A stretch of DNA of 53,395 nucleotides, taken from contig JAFYWB010000070.1 in the NCBI GenBank assembly GCA_017549025.1, forward strand, positions 1 to 53,395, read 5' to 3'. The notes under the pieces were generated by a model. The model was not told the DNA's origin. It made no database searches and saw nothing but the letters and a program-made list of their open reading frames with translations. Of the stretch, positions 42,687-50,496 are shown in pieces. This DNA comes from Treponema sp. Lineage in GTDB: Bacteria > Spirochaetota > Spirochaetia > Treponematales > Treponemataceae. The translations under genes and the position numbers were made by a program. The first letter of the stretch is position 1. Every line of letters starts with the position of its first letter.

Positions 42687-44030
42687 ATGAGAATAGCTAT
42701 GTTTTCAGACTGCTACTATCCACGGGTTAATGGGGTAGTGGTGTCGGTTCATTCCTTTGTGCAGGAATTGGTGAACCGTGGACATATTGTAAAAGTTATC
42801 ACGGTGGAATATCCCGACGACTACCAGTTCAATACGAAGGGGTATTCCGACGCAGGATTGGTTGACAGTCCTCATTTTTCACTGAATCGACTTTCCTCAA
42901 AGGAAATCATTTTTTCCAAGGAAGATCGTCTGGTGCGTCTCAAGCAATGGCATATTCTGAAGGGAATTCTTGATGAATTCCAGCCTGATATTCTTCATAT
43001 AAATAGTGAGTGGTTGGTGGGGTATTTTGGAGCAATGTATGCCCATCACCGACGAGTTCCCTGCATTTTTACCTTCCATACCCTGTGGGAGGATTATATT
43101 CAAAATTACGCTCCGATTTTGCGGGAAAAGATTTCAAAAAAAATTGGCCGAGACATTGTAAAATTCTATCTGAAAACTGCAAACCATATTCTCGCTCCTA
43201 CTCCCCAAACTGCCCAAACAGTTCGTAAATACGGCATCGATACACCGGTGGAGCTTTTGCCCACGGGGATTCCTGAGTCCATGTTCATGGTGGATGAAGA
43301 AGCGCTGGAACAAATGAAGGAAAGAGTGTTTACACGTTTTCCCCAGCTGAAGGACAGAAGAATCTTGCTTTTTGCTGGTCGTGTGGCAAAGGAAAAAAAT
43401 CTGCCCTTCCTGCTTCCCGTGTTACAGCGGGTAAATCAGCTACTGGAAAAAGATGCTGCTTCAGATTCATCTGCTAGTTCCACCAAACGAGCAGCTTTGC
43501 TAGTGGCTGGTGACGGCAACTTTATGCAGGATTTGAAGGACTTGGTGGAACAGCAGCAGCTAACTCAAGATGTATTTTATCTTGGCTACGTGGAGCGGAA
43601 GGACTTGGCCTCCTTGTATCATCTGGCAGATGTGTTCACCTTTCCCAGCAAGACTGAAACTCAGGGCCTCGTGACGGTGGAGGCTATGGCAGCAGGGCTT
43701 CCTGTGGTGGCTATTGGAGAGATGGGCACCATAGACGTAATGCAGGGGGACAATGGAGGCTTTATGGTGCCAGAAGATGTGGAGATTTTTTCCCAAAAGG
43801 TGTACCAGCTTTTAACCGACAACACCTTGTATCAAGAAAAAAGTCAGGAGGGAAGGGCCTGGAGCAAGCGCTGGGGAATGTCTGCCCTTACCGATAGATT
43901 GGAAGCTGCTTATGCCACCTGTATCGCCGACCACCATGCTGGAAAAAAAACAGGTGGCAGCGAGCTTGATAAGGCTCTTTCTGCCACCACTGTTCTTACC
44001 ATCATTGGTTTGGGCTATATCTTTGGCTAA
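42687..44030 (+). CDS. GT4-family glycosyltransferase
   Basis: 447 residues, GT-B fold. MRIAMFSDCYYPRVNGVVVSV is a typical GT4 opening, HINSEWLVG and FTFHTLWEDY are acceptor-side blocks, LLPTGIP and LLFAGRVAKEKN bind the sugar nucleotide, and E-x7-E is in TETQGLVTVEAMAAGLPVV. Closest in outline to diacylglycerol glucosyltransferases or PimB-like mannosyltransferases, so a role in glycolipid of the envelope is likely but not proven. It is divergent from the kinase-like gene and convergent with thiI, which it abuts with no gap. Confidence 0.85.
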   Translation: MRIAMFSDCYYPRVNGVVVSVHSFVQELVNRGHIVKVITVEYPDDYQFNTKGYSDAGLVDSPHFSLNRLSSKEIIFSKEDRLVRLKQWHILKGILDEFQPDILHINSEWLVGYFGAMYAHHRRVPCIFTFHTLWEDYIQNYAPILREKISKKIGRDIVKFYLKTANHILAPTPQTAQTVRKYGIDTPVELLPTGIPESMFMVDEEALEQMKERVFTRFPQLKDRRILLFAGRVAKEKNLPFLLPVLQRVNQLLEKDAASDSSASSTKRAALLVAGDGNFMQDLKDLVEQQQLTQDVFYLGYVERKDLASLYHLADVFTFPSKTETQGLVTVEAMAAGLPVVAIGEMGTIDVMQGDNGGFMVPEDVEIFSQKVYQLLTDNTLYQEKSQEGRAWSKRWGMSALTDRLEAAYATCIADHHAGKKTGGSELDKALSATTVLTIIGLGYIFG

Positions 44031-45233
44031 CTACTCTTTTTTTGAAAAATTCTCTGTAATGTATTCCTGTGCGGAAAATCGCTTGTGTTCCCGCTTGTCA
44101 AAGGCGGCCTGAATCAATTCCTCTGCATCCAGCTCTTGATACAATCGTTGGGCTTCTTCCACAGAGGCCCTCAGTACTGGGTGCTTTGGTGAGAAAAGCA
44201 CGCAGCAGTCTTCGTAGGGCAGGATTGAAGTTTCATAAGTACCAATGGCTTTTGCTGTCTCCACAATTTCCTCTTTATCCAGTCCCACCAAGGGCCGCAG
44301 CAGAGGATAGGGGCTGGCAGATGCAGTAACTGCCATATTTTGTACCGTCTGGCTTGCCACCTGGCCTAGGCTTTCGCCACTGATAAGACAATGAGCCTTG
44401 ATTCTGTCTGCCAGCAAGGTGGCGGCCCGCATCATACACATACGAAGCAGCAAGGTGCTGAAGTTTTCTGGGGCACGCTGTCTAATGCGCATTTGCACTT
44501 CTGTAAAGGGAATAATGTTGATGTGGGTGTCCACACCGTATTGAGCAATGATTTTTGCTAGGTCTTCCACCTTTTGCTGGGCCTCTGCAGAGGTGTAGGG
44601 GTAGGCATGGAAATACACGCAGTCCACCTTCATACCCCGCCGCATCATACGATAGCCTGCCACTGGTGAATCCAGGCCGCCAGAAAGCAGCAATAGTCCG
44701 TGGCCACCAGTTCCCACTGGCAATCCTCGGCATCCCTTGTTTCTGTCGCAATAGACAAAAACCTTTTCCCGTACCTCTACCCGAATGATGACATCGGGAT
44801 TCTGGAGTTGCACTTCTAGCAATCCTTCATCAAACACATCGGTGGCGGCCTCGCAGGAAATCTGGTAGGAGTTCATGGGGAAATTTTTGTCTGCTCGTCG
44901 GCTTTCGATTTTAAAGCTTTTTGCACCACCTTCCTTGGCCGCTACAGCTTCTTGGTAAACGGCTTTTCGGATTGCCATAATGTCTTTTTCGCAAACCGTA
45001 GTACGGGCCCAGCCAGTGATTCCAATCAAATGCTGCAGGGTAAATTCAATGGCGGCACAGGATTCCTCTGGCCCTTCGATATACAGGCGGCCTGCTCGAA
45101 GCCGTACGGTTGCTTTTACCGACTCAAGATAGAGCTTTACGTTGGCGGTAAGCCGATTTTCAAATTCCTTCAGGTTGGAGCCTTTCAGGGTTAGTTCTCC
45201 AAGCTTTGCTAGATAGGTGATGTTTTCTGCCAT
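44031..45233 (-). CDS. thiI: tRNA 4-thiouridine synthase ThiI
   Basis: 400 residues: NFLD/THUMP domain at the N-terminus (LGELTLKGSNLKEFENRL, the RRADKNFPMNS block), then the PP-loop LLSGGLDSPVAGYRMMRRG and SGESLGQVASQTVQNM. It thiolates U8 of tRNA and can feed thiamine synthesis. There is no C-terminal rhodanese domain, so sulfur must come from another carrier. Its stop abuts the end of the GT4 gene. The -10 ends six nt before the start codon. Confidence 0.94.
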   Translation of the reverse strand: MAENITYLAKLGELTLKGSNLKEFENRLTANVKLYLESVKATVRLRAGRLYIEGPEESCAAIEFTLQHLIGITGWARTTVCEKDIMAIRKAVYQEAVAAKEGGAKSFKIESRRADKNFPMNSYQISCEAATDVFDEGLLEVQLQNPDVIIRVEVREKVFVYCDRNKGCRGLPVGTGGHGLLLLSGGLDSPVAGYRMMRRGMKVDCVYFHAYPYTSAEAQQKVEDLAKIIAQYGVDTHINIIPFTEVQMRIRQRAPENFSTLLLRMCMMRAATLLADRIKAHCLISGESLGQVASQTVQNMAVTASASPYPLLRPLVGLDKEEIVETAKAIGTYETSILPYEDCCVLFSPKHPVLRASVEEAQRLYQELDAEELIQAAFDKREHKRFSAQEYITENFSKKE

Positions 45234-45239
45234 GAGAAG

Positions 45240-45268
45240 ATTTTACTTGATTTTTCTCTTTCTGTAAA
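45240..45268 (-). promoter_or_regulatory. Promoter of thiI, leaderless geometry
   Basis: Minus strand: TTTACA, a 17-bp spacer and TAAAAT, then CTTCTC and the ATG. It is back to back with a weaker candidate (TTGCAT-17-TAATGT, 45273-45301) for the acyl-CoA synthetase gene. Confidence 0.65.
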
Positions 45269-45322
45269 CATATTGCATTATGACAAAAAATGTGATAATG
45301 TAATTTTCCTACTGGAGGATTT

Positions 45323-47284
45323 ATGGCTAAAAGGAAAAGTGTAATAGACACAAGTGTCCGTAAAAATATTCCCTTGCTGCTGCGTTCACGCATGATTTCG
45401 TGTCCAGAAATCACCCTTCAGGCAGCTAAGGATGAGCAGGGTATTTTCCAGATGCACAGCTACAAGCAGGTGTACAAGAAGGTTGTGGAAATGGCTTGTG
45501 CCCTCAAAAGAATTGGTATTCAACGGGGAGACAAGATTGCCCTGATTTCAGATAACCGTCGGGAATGGTTGGTGGCAGACATGGCTCTGCTGTCCTTGGG
45601 AGCAGCTGATGTTCCCAGAGGCTGCGATTCCATGGGCGCCGAGATTCGATTTATTATTTCCTTTGTGGAATGCAAGATAGGTTTCTTTGAAACTGGCTGG
45701 CAGCTGGCAAAGGTGTTGGAAAAGCGGGAGGAAATTCCCACCCTCAAAACGGCGATTCTCTTTGAGGCTGCAACGGAAGAGGTGCTGCAAACTGCCAAAG
45801 CTGCTGGAATCACTGTTATTGATTATACTGAGCTAGAAAAGGTGGGAGAGGCTGCCAGTGAAGCAGAACGTGCCGTTGTGGAGCATGAAATGGACATGAC
45901 AGAAGGAGACGAGGTAGCCACCATTATCTTCACCTCTGGAACCACTGGTATTCCCAAGGGGGTTATGCTCACCCACGACAATTTCTTGGCCCAAGTGGAG
46001 GTGGCTCGCTCTGTTCTTACCACCACGGAGGACGGAGAATTGTGGTTCAGCGTTCTTCCTGTATGGCATAGCTTTGAGCGAGCCTTTCAGTACTTTGTTA
46101 TTGGCTTGAACAGTGGCTTGGTGTATTCCAAGATGGCGCCCAACATCATGCTGGCTGATATGGCTGCTGTTCGTCCTCACGGTATGATTGGTGTTCCCCG
46201 ATTGTGGGAATCCATGGCACAAAGCATTTGGAAAAATGCCAGAAAGGAAGGTGGCTTGAGCTTTCTTTTGTTCCGCTTTTTTGTGGCAGTAGGAAAGAAA
46301 TACTATTGGGCAAAGACCCACGTAAAGGGCCTCATCGTTCAGATTCATCGAAGAAGCCGCTTCTTGGATGCTTTGGTGGGAATTGTGCCCTACATTTTGC
46401 TTGCTCCCTTGTACGCCTTGGGAAATATTGTGGTGTACAAAAAGGTTCGTGATAAATTCGGTGGAAGAATCGGTTGTGTTCTGTCTGGTGGTGGAACCCT
46501 TCAGTACGACACGGACATGTTCTACCATGCCATTGGCTTTAATCTGCTGGAAGGCTACGGTATTACAGAAGCTGCTCCAATTCTATCCATCCGTTGGCCC
46601 TCCAAGGCTCGCTCTGGCTGTGTTGGCCAGGTATATCCCAGTGCCGAGATAAAGATTGTGGCAGAGGAGCACGGAAAAATTATCTCATCGGAGCCCCTTC
46701 CTCCTGGCAAGCGGGGCTTGGTGCTGGCCCGTGGTCGCCAAATCATGAAGGGCTACTACAAACGTCCCGACCTTACCGCTCAGGTTATCGATGAAGACGG
46801 ATGGCTCAATACCGGGGACTTGGGAATGCTCACCTACGACAACGAAATCAAGATTACAGGTCGTGCCAAGGATACCATCGTGCTTTTAGGTGGTGAAAAC
46901 ATTGAACCTCAGGTTTTGGAAGCAGCCTTACGGGGAAGTCCGTACATCGAAATGGCTGTTATCCTTGGTCAGGACAAGAAATATCTCGGTGCCCTGATTG
47001 TTCCCGTAAAGGATGCACTGTTGGCCTATGCCCAGGAGCATGGCATTGTCACCGATGACTACGAAAAGCTTCTGGAAAATCACCACATTATGAACCTCAT
47101 CCGCAACGAAATCGACTCAAAGATTTGCGATACGGCGGGATTCAGAATCTGTGAGCGAATCTATCGTTTTGCTCTTCTGAAAGAAAGCTTTACTGTTGGC
47201 AGGGAATTATCTGGTAAGCAGGAGATGATGCGGCACAAGATTGTGGAAATCTACAAGGATAAAATTGCCACCTTGTTTGAATAG
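45323..47284 (+). CDS. AMP-forming long-chain acyl-CoA synthetase
   Basis: 653 residues. The P-loop-like IIFTSGTTGIPKGVMLTH, the A5 block YGITEAAPILS, GWLNTGDLG and GRAKDTIVLLGGENIEP are ANL-family motifs. It activates fatty acids for membrane lipid use. A hydrophobic stretch near residue 350 (IVPYILLAPLYALGNIVVY), common in bacterial AMP-binding proteins of this subgroup, suggests membrane contact. GGAGG precedes the ATG. Confidence 0.92.
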   Translation: MAKRKSVIDTSVRKNIPLLLRSRMISCPEITLQAAKDEQGIFQMHSYKQVYKKVVEMACALKRIGIQRGDKIALISDNRREWLVADMALLSLGAADVPRGCDSMGAEIRFIISFVECKIGFFETGWQLAKVLEKREEIPTLKTAILFEAATEEVLQTAKAAGITVIDYTELEKVGEAASEAERAVVEHEMDMTEGDEVATIIFTSGTTGIPKGVMLTHDNFLAQVEVARSVLTTTEDGELWFSVLPVWHSFERAFQYFVIGLNSGLVYSKMAPNIMLADMAAVRPHGMIGVPRLWESMAQSIWKNARKEGGLSFLLFRFFVAVGKKYYWAKTHVKGLIVQIHRRSRFLDALVGIVPYILLAPLYALGNIVVYKKVRDKFGGRIGCVLSGGGTLQYDTDMFYHAIGFNLLEGYGITEAAPILSIRWPSKARSGCVGQVYPSAEIKIVAEEHGKIISSEPLPPGKRGLVLARGRQIMKGYYKRPDLTAQVIDEDGWLNTGDLGMLTYDNEIKITGRAKDTIVLLGGENIEPQVLEAALRGSPYIEMAVILGQDKKYLGALIVPVKDALLAYAQEHGIVTDDYEKLLENHHIMNLIRNEIDSKICDTAGFRICERIYRFALLKESFTVGRELSGKQEMMRHKIVEIYKDKIATLFE

Positions 47285-47328
47285 TGTTTCAGATAGAAAG
47301 AAATCTGTTGCTTGGTCAAAAGATAGCC

Positions 47329-47334
47329 GATACT
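47329..47334 (+). promoter_or_regulatory. Possible leaderless-type -10 for the exported protein gene
   Basis: GATACT ends six nt before the ATG at 47341. The upstream -35 is poor, so this is the weakest of the set. Confidence 0.3.
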
Positions 47335-47340
47335 GATTGT

Positions 47341-48522
47341 ATGAAGTTGTCTTTTGGCCGGGTTGTAGTATTTTTTCTCACCAGTTTTTTCTGTTCCTGT
47401 CTGTGGTGTCAGCCAGCGGAATTTTATGGACAGAACTACATGCAGGGTGGAGGAGAGCAGGAGCTTTTGCCAGTTTCTGCTGACGGAGCTTCAGCTTCCC
47501 TTCCTCCCTTGTTGGCTGGTTTATGGCAAAACAACCAACGGATTGTTTCCTTTGAAAATCTTGATTCTGCCAGCGTCATCTTAAAATTGTTCTACGGCTG
47601 GTATTACGACCGTGCTGCAGAGCCTGGAGCTAAAACTTTGGTGGACTCCACCATGAGCACCACCCAAATGGACTTTAATTACAGTGGTGAGTCTCAGCTA
47701 GATTTTACAGAACGAAATAGCGTCACCATTACAGAAGAAGTTCTTCAATATGATTCTCTTCCTCCCCGTCCCAAAAACGATGCCACCGCTCCCCAAGCCC
47801 AGCAGCTTGTGGTGGAATTTGAACCGCTGATTCCCGAAACAGAAACAAGTGGTGCTTGGAATATCTGGATTACCTACCCAGATGTTAAAGAACGTCACGC
47901 CATTCCTGTGGCAGTTTTTGACGGAAAGCTGTACGTAAACTTCTATCTTGGAACAAGCGACACCCTGTCCCGATTTTTCCAAGCAGCCTCCAACACCAAT
48001 GGAATCACCATAAGCACTCCTTTGCTAGATAAAGAGGTAACTTCTTATCTTGTAACAGGTTCACGCATGTACAAGATTCGCTATTGGCAAACAGATATGG
48101 AATATGACGGAGAAACCCAGGCCATACTTTCTGGCGAGGATGGACGTCATCAGGTACCTAAGCATCTGTTGATTGGTGGCACCGTCTATACCTGTGTTGC
48201 CGGAAGACGGGTGGATATTCGCAATGTGGAAGAAATTCCCCTTGATATTTCTGGCTTTACCATGAGCAGCGATAATCGAATTGTGGTGGAAAAATCTGCC
48301 TACCTTTCTTTAATGGATAACAAGGCTTCTGAGCTGTACCAGCTTATTGACGAGGCCAACAGTCGTAAGGCTCCACCACCACCGCCACCAATTCCCTTAG
48401 GTGACCTTGATTTTCACTATGCTGAAATTGAAGATTTACGAAAATATATGATTCCCCAGCCTGAATTTCCAGAATTTGAAGATTGGGATTACATCAAGAC
48501 TGCAACGAGCCAGAGCTTTTAG
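47341..48522 (+). CDS. Exported protein of unknown function
   Basis: 393 residues. A Sec-type N-terminus (KLSFGRVVVFFLTSFFCSC) is followed by WCQPAEF, where cleavage is likely; the cysteines do not form a clean lipobox. The mature part has many beta-prone stretches (MDFNYSGESQLDFTERN, IWITYPDVKERH, GTSDTLSRFFQAA) and a Pro run (PPPPPPIP) near residue 360. I do not recognise a family. The start at 47341 is chosen over the GTG at 47284 because of the signal peptide. The 3' end overlaps the convergent vanZ gene by 29 bp. Confidence 0.65.
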   Translation: MKLSFGRVVVFFLTSFFCSCLWCQPAEFYGQNYMQGGGEQELLPVSADGASASLPPLLAGLWQNNQRIVSFENLDSASVILKLFYGWYYDRAAEPGAKTLVDSTMSTTQMDFNYSGESQLDFTERNSVTITEEVLQYDSLPPRPKNDATAPQAQQLVVEFEPLIPETETSGAWNIWITYPDVKERHAIPVAVFDGKLYVNFYLGTSDTLSRFFQAASNTNGITISTPLLDKEVTSYLVTGSRMYKIRYWQTDMEYDGETQAILSGEDGRHQVPKHLLIGGTVYTCVAGRRVDIRNVEEIPLDISGFTMSSDNRIVVEKSAYLSLMDNKASELYQLIDEANSRKAPPPPPPIPLGDLDFHYAEIEDLRKYMIPQPEFPEFEDWDYIKTATSQSF

Positions 48523-48892
48523 TACCAATTTTTTTCAGAATCAAGGCTCCCACAAAACCCCCGATTCCTCCTAAAAATCCGCCTGCCACATCAGCAAGCC
48601 AATCCAAGGCTGAAGCGTACCGTCCTGGCACAAAGTACTGGTGGATTTCGTCCACTAAGCCATAGGCTGCTACAATGAGGGTAACGTACAGAATCTGTTT
48701 AAAGGGCTTTTGGAGCCAGTCCTCTTTTTTAAACCACCAGGTCCAGAAAAAGCCCAAGCCAGCAAAGCAAACTAAGTGGATAAGCTTGTCGGACACGGAG
48801 GGCAGGGTGACTGTTTCCAATGTACCAGAGGAAAGATACCAGCTGATTCCCATGGTAACAAGGGCTGGAAGCTTAAGAATTATCTTTTTCAT
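48494..48892 (-). CDS. VanZ-like membrane protein
   Basis: 132 residues with four membrane helices. SVSDKLIHLVCFAGLGF and DEIHQYFVPGRYASALDWLADVAGG are the VanZ signature. Members are linked to envelope glycan genes and glycopeptide tolerance; the reaction is unknown. It begins 20 nt inside the end of the WecA-like gene, so both share one transcript. Confidence 0.88.
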   Translation of the reverse strand: MKKIILKLPALVTMGISWYLSSGTLETVTLPSVSDKLIHLVCFAGLGFFWTWWFKKEDWLQKPFKQILYVTLIVAAYGLVDEIHQYFVPGRYASALDWLADVAGGFLGGIGGFVGALILKKIGTKSSGSLQS

Positions 48893-49946
48893 TGGTTGGT
48901 GAAATTTCTACTTTTTCCGAAAGAATGCTTCGTTGTTTCCGTAAAACGGCACGATGAGTATAGTGAATCACCACAAAAAAAGCAGTTACCACACAGAGGG
49001 CTCCTAGAAGGATAAAAAATCCCTTGATAGAGCCACACCACAATCCAATGATTGTAAAGGAACAAAGTCCAAACTGCAATAACAGAAGGATGGCTAACAG
49101 CCCCTTTGTGCTATATCCCATGTTCATCAGCTTGTGATGGAGATGGGCCTTGTCTGGTGAAAAGAATGAACGTCCTTCTCTCTTACGTCTCCAAATAGCT
49201 GCAATGGTGTCTAAAATTGGGATAGAAGCCAAAATGGAAGCCACCAAAATTCTGTTATAATCAAAAGATTTATTGAAGGGGAAAAGGGGAATGGCTGCAA
49301 CCATAAATCCTAGGAATTGGCTTCCACCATCACCCATGAAAATCTTTGCCTTAGGTTTGTTGTACAGCAAAAAACCTATAACCGCTACTGCTAGGATAAA
49401 GCAAATACCTGCAATATCCATACGATTGGCCACAAAATAGAGAAATCCTAAGGTAAGGAGTACCAATGTAGAAATGCTTCCACACAATGCATCAACACCA
49501 TCAATGAGATTGAAGGCATTGATGACACCGATTGTCCAGAAAAAGGTGATGGGATAGCTGAAGATTCCAAACTGCAGGGGCCCAAGCTGTGTAAAGCGAT
49601 TCCCAGAGAAAATCATGATGAAGGCAGCAACCATCTGGACGAAGAATTTTAATTTCGCTGGTAAATCAAAAAAGTCATCGATAATTCCAAAAAGGAAGAT
49701 AATAAGCCCTGCGATAATGATGGGAAGAAAATGTGTTAGGGAAAAATTTACTTCTTTGTGAAGATAGAGACAGGTTGCAATAACAAAGGCGGTAATAAAA
49801 CCAACTCCACCAAGACGGGGAATTGAACCGGTATGGACCTTTCGTTCATTTGTCTTGTCATACCATCCTTTTTTCTTGCAGAGAAATATTATTAAAGGAA
49901 TGAGTATTGCAGATAATAAAAATGATAAAATAATATATATAAACAA
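48873..49946 (-). CDS. WecA/TagO-like undecaprenyl-phosphate sugar-phosphate transferase
   Basis: 357 residues from TTG, about ten membrane helices. GIIDDFFDLP, NAFNLIDGVDALCG, IFMGDGGSQFLG and the HLHHKLMNMG loop are signatures of the MraY/WecA family, which loads the first sugar phosphate on the lipid carrier for a surface glycan. It is more like WecA/TagO than MraY by the HLHH loop. No ribosome-binding site other than a G10 run precedes the TTG. An ATG at 49965 sits at leaderless distance from a -10 but is out of frame with ten Gs; nine Gs would fuse it in frame (MGGGINLF). Confidence 0.88.
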   Translation of the reverse strand: MFIYIILSFLLSAILIPLIIFLCKKKGWYDKTNERKVHTGSIPRLGGVGFITAFVIATCLYLHKEVNFSLTHFLPIIIAGLIIFLFGIIDDFFDLPAKLKFFVQMVAAFIMIFSGNRFTQLGPLQFGIFSYPITFFWTIGVINAFNLIDGVDALCGSISTLVLLTLGFLYFVANRMDIAGICFILAVAVIGFLLYNKPKAKIFMGDGGSQFLGFMVAAIPLFPFNKSFDYNRILVASILASIPILDTIAAIWRRKREGRSFFSPDKAHLHHKLMNMGYSTKGLLAILLLLQFGLCSFTIIGLWCGSIKGFFILLGALCVVTAFFVVIHYTHRAVLRKQRSILSEKVEISPTNEKDNS

Positions 49947-49953
49947 ATTAATG

Positions 49954-49963
49954 CCCCCCCCCC
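49954..49963 (-). repeat. Homopolymeric G10 tract before the WecA-like gene
   Basis: Ten C on the plus strand, so ten G on the coding strand, between the ATG at 49965 and the TTG at 49946. Poly-G runs of this length change by slippage and drive phase variation of Treponema surface genes. It is by far the longest homopolymer of G/C in the window. Confidence 0.85.
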
Positions 49964-49970
49964 ATATATT

Positions 49971-49999
49971 AGTTTAGGGCGTTATAAAAAATCCTAACT
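49971..49999 (-). promoter_or_regulatory. Candidate promoter of the WecA-like gene
   Basis: Minus strand: AGTTAG, a 17-bp spacer and TAAACT, ending five nt before the ATG that begins the G-tract. It has the same AGTTA-17-TAAACT make-up as the symporter promoter at 9.19 kb. Confidence 0.45.
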
Positions 50000-50030
50000 G
50001 TAAAATAGGGCGAAATGATTCTATTTCAAT

Positions 50031-50057
50031 AATGTTTACGATCTCATAGTAAACATT
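50031..50057. promoter_or_regulatory. Perfect 9-bp inverted repeat upstream of the DtxR-type gene
   Basis: AATGTTTAC (50031-50039) and GTAAACATT (50049-50057) with a 9-nt centre. It lies between the divergent WecA-like and DtxR-type genes, about 45 bp upstream of the latter's -10, and could be an operator for that regulator. Confidence 0.55.
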
Positions 50058-50101
50058 TTCTCTCATATAGTATAACGTACATAGTATTTTTTTTCAACTT
50101 A

Positions 50102-50110
50102 TGGTATAAA
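50102..50110 (+). promoter_or_regulatory. Extended -10 of the DtxR-type gene, leaderless geometry
   Basis: TGGTATAAA ends six nt (TATAGT) before the ATG at 50117. The -35 is poor and there is no ribosome-binding site. Confidence 0.55.
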
Positions 50111-50116
50111 TATAGT

Positions 50117-50485
50117 ATGTATGAATCTGGTGAAAATTATTTAGAAGCAATCTTAATTCTGGAACAGGAGAATGTTATTGTCCGTTCCATAGATGTGGCT
50201 CATAAATTGTCTGTGTCTAAGCCCAGCGTCAGTAGGGCCATGGGACTTTTGCGTCAGGATGGATATATCGAAATGGCTGACAATGGCCCCATCTTTCTTA
50301 CTGAGAAGGGAAGGGAGCTGGCGGTGAAAATTTATCATCGCCATTGTATTCTGACTGAATTCTTAGAAAAAGTGTCAAAGGTTCCTCATCAACAGGCTGA
50401 AGAAAATGCCTGTCGCATAGAGCATATTCTTGACGAGGATGTATTCCAAGGAATTCAGAAATTCATGAAGGAAAATTTATCATAG
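50117..50485 (+). CDS. DtxR/MntR-family metal-dependent regulator
   Basis: 122 residues: winged helix (SIDVAHKLSVSKPSVSRAMGLLRQDGYI, LTEKGRELA) and a dimerisation domain, without the SH3-like third domain, so MntR-sized. Metal ligands by alignment: E10, H74 or H76, and C99-x-x-E102-H103. The Cys resembles DtxR/IdeR (Cys-x-x-Glu-His) rather than MntR (Glu-x-x-Glu-His), and the MntR Asp8 position is Asn7, so iron or zinc may be sensed rather than manganese. It is followed after 11 nt by argH. It probably binds the inverted repeat upstream. Confidence 0.85.
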   Translation: MYESGENYLEAILILEQENVIVRSIDVAHKLSVSKPSVSRAMGLLRQDGYIEMADNGPIFLTEKGRELAVKIYHRHCILTEFLEKVSKVPHQQAEENACRIEHILDEDVFQGIQKFMKENLS

Positions 50486-50496
50486 GGGTGAATATC

